A stretch of 64,000 bases of DNA from Apostichopus japonicus (Eukaryota > Echinodermata > Holothuroidea > Aspidochirotida > Stichopodidae): NCBI RefSeq assembly GCF_037975245.1, contig NC_092580.1:13610501-13674500 (forward strand). Reading direction: 5' to 3'. Within the stretch, counting starts at the first letter, position 1. Every line of letters starts with the position of its first letter. The notes under the pieces are model-generated. The model searched no databases and was not told where the DNA came from. It saw nothing but the letters and a program-made list of their open reading frames with translations. The translations under genes and the position numbers were made by a program. This document shows, piece by piece, positions 11,694-23,600 of this stretch.

Positions 11694-14600
11694 CTGATGT
11701 TAAACACAGATATAATCACATTGTGAGTCATGAAGTTTCGAAACAGTTCTCTTGAACTATACAAACAAAAACTTGTGCTGAACTATGAAACTTTACCCCA
11801 GCCTACAATCCTTATTACAGCCATCTTTGCTTATTGTGTCTCAAGCTGCATGACTGATCTGCTATGTTAGTTTCTTTTAAAATGGCTGCTGAACTTGTAC
11901 TTAACTGAGCTACATATTGTTGCACTTAATATAATTCAAAGAAGGCTGCCTAATCTAACGTAGTTATGTGTGTGTAGACGCTCTCCCGTCCATTTGTCAA
12001 AGTAAACCTGGGACATGGAGACTGCACCATCAATCTGGCTCCTTTCTTATAGCGTATAGAAATATGATATCTAAAATGTTACCATCTTTGACATGTATCA
12101 ATACCTGCATGACTGCATTGTCGTCTGAATTCATGACACATTGTACAACAACAGGGAAGGCATCGTTGAGGAAAGCATCTGGAAGAGGCACAGGATTGCA
12201 TCTGATGGTGGTGCATATAACATCCAAGGCGGCCTATCATGAAAAAGATGTAAGTGGAAAGAGGGCCTTGAGATCAGTCTTGTTTTTAAGCAGAAATTTA
12301 ATTATCAAGAATTTACAGACGGGAAGAGCAAGTCTCTTCAATTTGGACCATTCATCGATGCATCTATTAGTCTTTCTCATTTTGACCAATCAATCATTCC
12401 GTTACAAACACAATGTTGTTTTCATTAGCAAGTTTTTTTGTTGTAAAAGTGTAGTCCAGACATCAGATCCTATCAAATACGCACATGTGAATGTATTTTC
12501 ATGGCAGGAATTTGAGCTTTAAAATCACAAATTAATCCCAATTCTCCTACTCTCCATCTCCCCCCCCCCTCCCCGGCTCTTCTGCCCCAGGCAAAACTAA
12601 GAGAAAAGTTGTAAAATGCAGTTTCTGCAAACGGCAAATAGCAGGGTAATTAAATCTTTATGGGCCAATAAATACAATTTATAGGAATGGTTTTCTGCTT
12701 AAAGACAGTGGAAACTCATAAATAGCAATAAATGGCACCTTGCTTAATATTAGAGAGAGAATACAAGAGTAATGTTAAAAAAGCACTGAAATTTAAAACG
12801 GGCAATTCTAAACATTTACTTGTAGAACAATGGAGATCTATGGAGTGTTAGTTCAGTGGTTAATGCCGGTACCTTCCAATCATAAGATCCCAGTTGGAGT
12901 CACTCCAAGATTAATGTATGTTGTCCAGTTACAGAGTTGTTGGCAATTGAAACTTCATAATCATGGACGTTAAATATGAATGTAAGAGACTGACTTCGGT
13001 CAGCTTGCGGCTCTGATAAACCAATGAGGCTTCTTCACATGTTTCTGCTTGCAGGAGGATCTAAATACATACACATCAATGCAACTATGCTTCACTATAC
13101 AGTATGTTTACTTCTATCTATATCTTGGTAATTTTTTGTGGAGGTTTCATACTCAGTCACATTTTCACCCACTGCCCTGATGTCACTTACAGACTGCAGA
13201 CCCATTGGAACTTTGTCTGGTGTGGATCTCAGAATACTGATTAAGGTTGGTAGCAGCCTCGCTTGGATCTGGTCTCGGCAACCGCTGGTGGAAGTTAGTT
13301 CGCGGAGGATATCTTGAGTCAATGATGCAATCAAGGGATCTGGAATTCAAGAAAAGATCAACCAAACATACTAACTATTATTATCATATCGTAACGATGT
13401 AAATCTTACAGTAGTTTAGTTCAGAGGCTAAAGGCAACAAACTAAGACCATCCCAATAGAATTTTATGACGAAAAATACAGTTAAACTTCCATGCTTTTT
13501 ATTTAAGAAAAATCAACTTCTTGAGATAGAGCCTGCGAACGTAATACCAAACGACTTTACTGATCCTCTCTCAAACCCCAATCCCCTTACATCGAGACTG
13601 TAACCATGATAAGAGCACAATGATGTCACGTCAAGTGAGTATCACTTGTCCCTTGGAAATTTCATGCAAAATAACCAGTTTTTGAAAGACAAGTTTGTAT
13701 GATTTCCTATAAGTAACCATCTTATATCAAATACACAATCCAAAGTACCTTTTTTGTTATTATCAAGTCAGGAATTAAAAATAATGCTCTTTTTCTTATG
13801 TTTCGATCCTCACAACCTGCCAAATATATATAACAAATTCTACTTTTGTTCAAAGTACCTTGTAGTTTTTAAGCAGAAACTCATTTGAAATGAAGTACCC
13901 TGCAATAACAGAGGAGAGCTACCACATGAGCAAAACCTTCTTAACGGTTTAATATTTCTCTGCCATAACAGTAAATTGAATAGCTAACAACATTTCTGTT
14001 TTTATCTAGTGTTTTAAGAAATTATAGTTCAAATGCGACCAGCTACTTTAAACGGCATGACAAGAAAAGTAACTATTCCACACAACGGATTGGATAATCT
14101 TACCATCACTATACTTCAGGAAAAGAGCTATCGAAAGAGGCCCAACTTTAGGTTCAACAGTTGCAGTGAAATTCTCATCAATCTAGAAAAACAACGGTAA
14201 AAAAGTTGTAATCGAAAACATACTTTCATCAACAAATGCATTCGTGGCAACTCCATGCAGACAGACAGCTGTAGTCTAGATACTTGTTATGGCAAACTTC
14301 TGGCAATTTTAATGAGTTCAACTGTGACAAAGAAAAATAACTTGAAAGGTGCTATTAACTTTGTCCAGGTGTTTTTTCATTTTTACAAACTGAAGTCAAA
14401 TTATGATGTACAGTTGCAAAGCTTACATCCAAAATCATCACTATCCACTAAAACTGTTTTGCTTTGGCTTTATGCTTTATATATCAGCTCGACTGCTAAA
14501 CTTGCGTCTAATATGAAAAAGAATAAAGTAGAATACCCAAGTTATTCTTTCTACGACTTTCTTTGTGCTTGTTATTTTAATATTGAAACAAAGGTGTAGC

Positions 14601-17600
14601 TCTTTGGAGGTGCTTCGAGTCAAGTTCAGATACGATTCCATTCTCTAAAGTTGACTGTGCCTCGATAGGTGCCGAAACGTCACCATCAGTAGTGATGACA
14701 CTTCTACGGAAACTGGCCAGAGTTTCATAAATTTCATATCAAAATACAGATTACATATAATGTGTTTGTTATTAACAGACTTGAATTGCTAAATATGTTA
14801 GAGTTAGGTAATGAGTACAAATTGCTAGTTCAAAACTCTTAAAAGGGGCAACAAGTGACCTCACCATGCTAAGTCAAATATCAAAGACTCCAGTAGTAAA
14901 GAACCAAGCAGAAAAGAGATATTGCCCTGCCCCCCCACATACACCCCAACCCCTTCCCTTCTCATCTTCCTCTTTGACACCCACTGATATTATTTGTTAG
15001 AATATCAATATCTCAAAGTAATGTATGATCCAATGTACAACAATATATGAGAGGAATTCTTACTCAAACAGTCCTTGTCAACACTAGGGAAAAAAATAAA
15101 CAATGTATGCAAACTTACTGTTAAGACTACTCCAATTGTTTCTAAAACCAGTGCTAGAATGTCTTGGCCATACTGGGTGGCCAGCTGTACCAGACCGATG
15201 AGGATTGGCTCCAAGAAGGGTAAAAGAATCGAAGTGCTTTCAGACACCTTCAGCTGCTCACAGAAACCAAACACCGCCCTCACAGCTGATATCCTCACCG
15301 ATGGGGGTTGCGTGTCTAATAAACCTGCGACTGATGCCTCTAAAAATCTAGTAAAACAAATACTTACACGGTTGATGTCATATCACAAACAACCCTTTCA
15401 AATGAGTTTTACATTTGTCAAAATTGTTACTGTCATCAGAACATTACAAAAAAAATCAGAACATAGAAAAGATGCAAAGGGGTCGATCAGATTCTGAATT
15501 TTTGTCTCCTTGGAGATTTAAAGCAAACCTAAATCACAAATTTAGCAGAGCAGATTTCATGGTTCACTGAGTGACCTTTCATACAACACTCAGGGTTTGA
15601 TGTGCAAACTTTTACAACTGACATTAGAAATTACATATATTTTTAACAAACTTCTGTAGCATTTTGTCATGAACAACCAGATGAATTTTATGTTCTTCAA
15701 AGTTGAACTACCAATTTCAGGTTGTTATTCTGCCTTCAACTTACTGATGAACTAGTTCTGGACTCATGGCCTGTGAGAAACGACTGGCTGTCCACAGGGC
15801 CCTTCCACATAGAAAGGGTGACACTGAAGAGGAAAAGAGAATGGACACAGAAGGTTGTACCACAAAGGTAATAAAAGCTTCCAACTTAAGGCAATTTGGG
15901 AGTCCACAATTACAATTTTACTTGGTACACGGAATTATTGGCTTACAAATATTACAGCTTGTTCTGTTGCTGGGATATTAAATACTGACATTTAATACTT
16001 CTAACTGGATAAAGTGCATTCTGCATTTTGTTTTTACATATCATTGATAACTAAATGCATGTTACTACTTTTTAGATTAAAACTGTTTCTGTAACTCTGG
16101 TAAATGCAGCAAAGTATATTCTTAATAGTGGGGCAGGTAACATCATGTCATTTTATGAGAATTAAACTCAAATCACAACTGTTATGGTGAGACCAATTTT
16201 TCACTTTTGTAAATAAGCACTACACTGCAAATGAAATGTATTTGTCTTCTTGAGTGAAATTCAATGTATGTTTCCTTTTATGGCATCGAATAAGATTCAG
16301 TATGCCACAGAAACATCAAAACTTGTAATTTCCAAGTCAGTGATCCTGAGATGCCAATTAAGGTAATGAATCACTGGGTATGCTATTAAGGTTGCCAATA
16401 TGCAGCCCAAAAATGTGCGTAGCAGGTATTCTTTGAGTAAAAACCTTGGCATCCATTTTGTGCTATGGTTGTCAGGAGATTCACTTGTTAGATTGTGGTT
16501 TATCTTTTAATATTTATTTATATCAATATCACTATTTATATTATTTATTTATACTTATATTAATATCTATGTTAATTAAAAGAGATGCCCTACCTCCACT
16601 TTTTAGGTCATTCAGTACTACCGTTGTTAAAAACGACTGGACATCAAAGGCTAACTTGCCCTTGGATGCTTTGTCTATGATGAGACTCTTGACTGATCCA
16701 ACTGCAAGCATACAGGATTCATGCACCTTCCACCTGTTCAAAGGAAGAAATCTCCACTGGTACTTTACCACATAAAATCACAATGTCTATTTAGATAATA
16801 ATATAGTCTTTGACTCAGAAAACTCCACATTGAGACATTTTGACACTATCCAGAAGTAAAATGTTCCCACATTTCAAAATGTAGAATTAGAAGGATTGTA
16901 CTAAGACATGTGGCTATCATTCACAGCTTTTGGAAGATCATGCGTAAGACGGATAAATAGCATGAACCAACTTCCCAGGACAGCTGAGAATAATTCTTGC
17001 ACCATTATGGGAGATATCACAAACTGAACAATCCTTCACACCCAAGTGTGAAGACTTGATTCAAGTCTAAAACATGACCTCATAGAGCCACATGTACTTA
17101 TAGTCTCTTACATTTTCCTCTATTTTATAACACTCTTTATTTTCTATCATGAAGCATCTAACATATAGACGCTTTCTAACATGACCTAATGATGACGTTG
17201 GTCGCAACACTGTTAACATTCTACCCTTGGAAATGTTGAAAAGGAAAAAAAACAAAGAACAAGATTTACAACATGGCGGCTGCTAAACATTTGAATAGGA
17301 TATCTCCCAAACAAATTAATCTATTTTTTAGCTGTTTGGGGTTTAGTTAGATGTATCATACAAGCTTATGATGCTAAGTTTTGTGTCTCCATTAGTAATT
17401 ACACCATTACAATGGCATGGTTTCAAATCATGGTAAAAAAAAAAAAACACTTTTTACTGAAGTTAACATTCAATCTTAGTGATTATCTTACCAGTGTTTA
17501 CTGTTTGTACTCCTGGATTCATCGATGTGTTTATTGAGAATAGTCACAAGGGCAGGTGCTGAGACTTGTGGGAATTCACTAGCAATTGTCTGGCAAGAGA

Positions 17601-20600
17601 AGCAAACAGATTTCTTAAATTTCTTAAAATATTATTTCACCATAAACTTGAAATGCATTATTACAGATCAGGGATTTTGCAAGAGTGACTGACTACAAAA
17701 GTATGATATCCAATGTAGAATCATCTATTTGTTAAAAGCTCCCACTTTTTGTTAAAAGCTCCAATTAAGGAGTTTTCTTGGAGGACAATTTTTTCACTTT
17801 TGCTAAATGTATTTAATAGTTTTTCGATAAGTCCATTGCTTTAGACCATCCCACAGATGGCTGGATGAATCATGGACTAGAGCAATGTTGTTGATATCAG
17901 AACAGATGAAAACAATACCAAACTGCACTTCCATTGTCTTAGGTTCGTTGCACTTATTATACAGACTTCAAAACAAAAAATGTGCCTTTGAGTTGTTTAG
18001 TGGGTGATTGCATTAAACTACTGAACCAACAACTCTAAACAGGAAACTTTGTTTTCGAGATAGTCACACTTAACATATTTGAAAATGTGATAGACAATTG
18101 CAAAAAGGATTTCTAGGTTTCTTACCAGTAAGAGGTCTTGCGATGATATTCTAACACTATAAGAGAATGTATCATCGTCTTCGTCTTCTACAAACTGATT
18201 AGGATCGGAAGTCCAAAGACTGACCTGTAAATTAAAGAAAACAATATCATGATCAACCAACCAAACAACTAACATTTGAACAAATCAACCAAGTCAATTT
18301 ATCAACCAATCCATCAACCACTCAATTTAATCAACCAATCTTAAATCAATAATCCAATCGATAATTTAATCCATTAATTATTATAGTCATACAAACTCTT
18401 TTAGAAAATACTCTCATTGAAGATTATTTGTTCTGACCAGAATAAAATATAAACTGTGTGCTTTTCCTTCTTTAAGTACTACTTACTTTATATCCATTAA
18501 GAGCAAAAAATCTCATCTGGCCACTCCACCTCCGTTTCAGCTAGCAAGCAGGGTCAAAGGTCAAAAACACTACACATGAAAGTTTAGTAATATTGTTACC
18601 ATTCTAACTATGGGCATTGAAAAACTCCACAAATTTTGATTAATTTTACAATTAGTGACTTGGGCTGATTCTCACCTGTTCTTCTGTTATTTGCATGTAT
18701 AATACAACATAATACAAAATATCTGCACAGTGTTTCTTCACAATAGCTCTGTTCTTGTTTGTTTCTGTTAAAGCGTGGATGAAGTCGAATATGCTGAACA
18801 CTAAATTCTCAAATCCAAGGACTTCGCCTAAATGCAGAGAAAACATAAAAAGACTTTTGGATCACAATTAGTAGGCTAAAAGAAGGTTCTTGATTATAAA
18901 ATCAAGTAATGAAATAAGGTCTTATTTTCAAAAGCATTTGCATATAATTACTAAAAATTGCACAACCCTAGGCACATTGCACCCACCAGATCCACTCAAT
19001 TATCACTCAGGTACTACAATGATGTTCTGAACATAATATTTTTGGAACTGTTGACACCTGCTTGCTTAAAGTTTCGCACAAAGTTTCTATATTACAGCAA
19101 CAACTTCAACTGTCAATGTGTAAGAAAACCGAAAGGTAGGAACGGATATGCAAATTTCACCAGTATGCTCAGAATATCATCCCCTATCATCAGTCAAATA
19201 TAAACCACATGATGACAATGACAGATCTAGCTTCCACCTACAGCATGAAATGAAAATTAATAGACTAGTTCTCAGCCAGTTGGGATAATTTTCTAATGCT
19301 AGTACCAAAGTACACCTTTCTTTGGTGTCTGACTTCGGTAATTCCAAACTTTTTTTGCTAATAGTAAACAAGGAAATTCATACCTATTTTACTATCAGTA
19401 CAAATGCTTTGATGCTTGACATGTAAGTAGGGTATATATCTAACAAGAAATTGTCCCAACTAGGATGTACATCTTTTGGTACTGATATCTGTTTCATATT
19501 AGAAACAGACGGTTGGATCGATAACACCAAGACTAGCATTATCTCGTGTGCTCATGCAATACTTATGCATCGGATATCTTGTCGTAAACAAAACCAGCTG
19601 CCTTTAAGACGTAAAACTTGTCACTAACCGTCAGAGTCGATTGCATTATCAGCCTCTTCTATGTTATTAATCGCCGTTTTCACGTATGTATCGGCACAGT
19701 CCGTCAGACATTTCCAAATCGCAGGTAGAGTCTCTGTCATGAACTTTGACATTTGACCCGGAAAGGTCTTCACTAACGTAGTTATAGCCTGGAATAGAAA
19801 AACACCAAAGAACAATATTGCTTGTACGCCAACAGAGTTTCTGCTAACTAAACCAACACTACTGCTAAAAGAAACTTCTTGCTTTTGTGCAAAACCTGGT
19901 TTATAAAACACAACATTACGCTTCTGCACTATAAGCTTAATTAAAGTAAATGTACGGTCACATCTCATCATCGTATTAGTGACTTGGTGCAAGTTTCTAG
20001 TTTCAAGTCCAAGCTGGTCTAGCTGGTAACAACTCCAATTGTAGCTTGCTTCAGCCCTGACTCTTATATGTAAATCAGGCTAGACTATGTACATATCCTG
20101 TAACAAAATTGCAGTTACAGGCCAAAGGCTGATGTCTGATTTGAAACTAAATTTTCTCCAGGTTCTAAACATCGTTTGCGGGACTAAAATGCAACAAACT
20201 ATAAATATGGTGACTATAAATCAAGGGTATTCAAAGGAGAGGAGAAAAGACGCTAAAAACAGTAAATAAAGCAACCAAGCACTTCAGTTTTTAATTCTAT
20301 AATGTTTACAATGGCTTGCACATTAAATGGATAAAATAACATTTTTTGTTCCTTAAATTAAAATAAACAAATGTTTGTAATTACTTCCTGTTTTGAAGTA
20401 TCACTTGAAAAGATACAAGATAAATTTCTTTTGTGTGATAGATAACTTGCAGAATCGACAAGGTTTGTATACTTTTGACCTGTTATTCAGTTTCAGTCGG
20501 GATACAGCAATTAACTTTCGCATCATTTGACAATGACTTTGGTCTCAAAAATGGCGGGCATTAGACTCTCTAGATATAACAGTTCATGAAACGAAAGTCA

Positions 20601-23600
20601 GCTAATGTAAATAGGAAGTATACTTTCCGTTCGGCAAGTTTCATTAGTTTTACAAAACACAGCATTTGCAGATGCATGGGATAGCTCTACAGGCAATCGG
20701 CGTGCATTCTTAATTGAGAGGCTTTTAACAGTGCCGTACCAGATGTAGAGTTATTTAAATGTAGAAAACTGTGCAGGCAGTGTTGCAATACCTTGCAAAC
20801 ACAGGTTGACATAGTGTGTTTCAGGTCGATTTTGGAGTAATCTGTTTTGTTATTGAATGAACAGCTTCTATAATATTAAATACAAATGGCTAATACTGCC
20901 GGGATTTACACAATGCCAATTTTGCTTTTCATACAAATATGTCTAATACAAAAGGTGTTCCTTACATTTCCGTGATTAAAAATCATGCATACGTGATTGA
21001 GTACATTCCGTAATACTACCCTCTTCAGATCGTCTAAATGATGTATGGCATAAAAATCCTCTCTTGTTGCTAGGGTAACATACCTTGATCACCTCTGTTT
21101 TCAGTCCACTGTCTGATGCATCTCCATCTGCAACACTTAGTGCCTGCACAAATGACTCAGCAAACTTAGGAAGATATGGGAATAATAAGTCCTTGGCTGT
21201 ACCCTAATGAGAGACGAAAATAAAACGAAAACTATATTTATTAACCAAGAAAGAATGACCGCAACGTTCTTAATATCATACACACATTCCTTTGAGCATT
21301 GAGCACCTATCTATGCATTTTCAATGGAGAGCCTAAGAATGTGATTATGTTAATATATATTCTTCTCACTATGAAGCAACGAAAGATAGTCTGTTTGTAG
21401 CTTGCAATAAGTTAACAAATTTAACTTAAACAAAACAACGTTTAGTTCAACTCTTTTCATTGACCAGCGTTTGAATTACCTCGTCTGTGACATATCTGTA
21501 CGTTAAAGTCTTTTTCTTTGTCATTTGTTCACTTTGTCTTGGAAGATCTCACTAGATTAAAAATATCAGACACTCCTACTTGGATAGGTCATTGTTTACA
21601 TAAAGCATCATGGCAGCTGCCACAGCTGAGCTAGTGCAACCATGTTTACATAAAGCATCATGGCAGCTGCCTTAGCTGAACTAGTGCAACCATGTTTACA
21701 TAAAGCATCATGGCATCTGCCTCAGCAGAGCTAGTGCAACCATGTTTACATAAAGCATCATGGCAGCTGCCTTAGCTGAGCTAGTGCCACCATGTTTACA
21801 TAAAGCATCATGGCAGCTGCCTCAGCAGAGCTAGTGCAACCATGTTTACATAAAGCATCATGGCAGCTGCCTCGGCTGAGCTAGTACAACCATGTTTACA
21901 TGAAGCATCATAGCAGCTGCCTCAGCTGAGCTAGTACAACCATGTTTACATAAAGCATCATGGCAGCTGCCTCAGCAGAGCTAGTGCAACCATGTTTACA
22001 TTAAGCATAATGGCAGCTGCCTTAGCTGAGCTAGTGCAACCATGTTTACATAAAGCATCATGGCAGCTGCCTTAGCTGAGCTAGTGCCACCATGTTCACA
22101 TAAAGCATCATGGCAGCTGCCTTAGCTGAACTTGTGCAACCATGTTTACATAAAGCATCATGGCAGCTGCCTCGGCTGAGCTAGTGCCACCATGTTTACA
22201 TAAAGCATCATGGCAGCTGCCTTAGCTGAACTAGTGCAACCATGTTTACATAAAGCATCATGGCAGCTGCCTTAGCTGAGCTAGTGCAACCATGTTTACA
22301 TAAAGCATCATGGCAGCTGCCTTAGCTGAGCTAGTGCAACCATGTTTACATTAAGCATCATGGCAGCTGCCTTAGCTGAGCTAGTGCAACCATGTTTACA
22401 TAAAGCATCATGGCAGCTGCCTTAGCTGAGCTAGTGCAACCATGTTTACATAAAGCATCATGGCAGCTGCCTCTGCAAAGCAAGTGCAACCATGTTTACA
22501 TAAAGCATCATGGCAGCTGCCTCAGCTGAGCTAGTGCAACCATGTGTACATAAAGCATCATGGCAGCTGCCTCAGCTGAGCTAGTGCCACTATGTTTACA
22601 TATTGCATCATGGCAGCTGCCTCAGCAGAGCTAGTGAACCATGTTGTGAAATATTCTTATTTTTTGTGGTCAACTTCAATAACAAGCCTGAAAAAGTAGT
22701 AAAAAAATTCAACATAGAAAAGGAGCTGCACCACAGTTTATTGTGCACTCACCTTGTTTAAATCATCAATGCTATGTATGAGAACACAGCAAGTGTTGAA
22801 TATCTCCACAGCTCTGCCTCTAGTACGGATGCCATAGAGATTGGCCTCGATGAATATCCTGTACATCTGTGGAAGCACTAGCGGAGCTACATGAGGCATT
22901 TGGGTATCGGTCACCTCACGAGAGAATTCTAAACATAACAGACAAAGAATAGAAGATGCAGGATTTTGCAAAATGAATTTCATTCTTTTGGTAAATTTAG
23001 CATGCTATTTGATGAAAAAAAACATATTTCATTGCAGTTGATTAGTTTCCAAGTTTATATTTGATTTTTGTTTCAATAAAAATGCAGAATATCAACATAT
23101 TTGGTGAGATTAGATTTGCATTTAAATATCTGTTAACTAATTTTGTGAATACTTTGACAGGGCCGTGGGATTTATAGAATCGAGTGGATGTCATTTGTAG
23201 ATTGTCACACTTGTCACATATTAATTTAAATATTAGGATACCTAGCTGGCTTTTTTACATGGTATAACAGACAGAAGGTAAGGCAAATTCTGCATAATCC
23301 TACTTGCGAGGACAAAAAGCTAGGCAAAAACTCTGCACATTCCTACCTGTGAGGACTCTCATTGCACCATGTACTGCATGAGGACTTCCTTCTGCTAACA
23401 ACTGGATCAAATATTGGAATAACTCTGGCCACTCCTCGGGCCAATCCCAGTGAGCTATCGCTGATATGGCGTATGCTATGCAACTGCGTAACTTACTGAT
23501 AGACTCCTGCAGGCCAGCAGGTAGAATGTTACGAATGGCTGCTTTAGCCTGGACGAAAAATAGAAACAGACAGACAAATTGCTTCAGGCAGAATACAAAT

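Noticed and set aside
14600-14740. GCCGAAACGTCACC motif like the ends of Penelope-like elements
   Set aside because: Motif alone, with no coding remnant or boundary.
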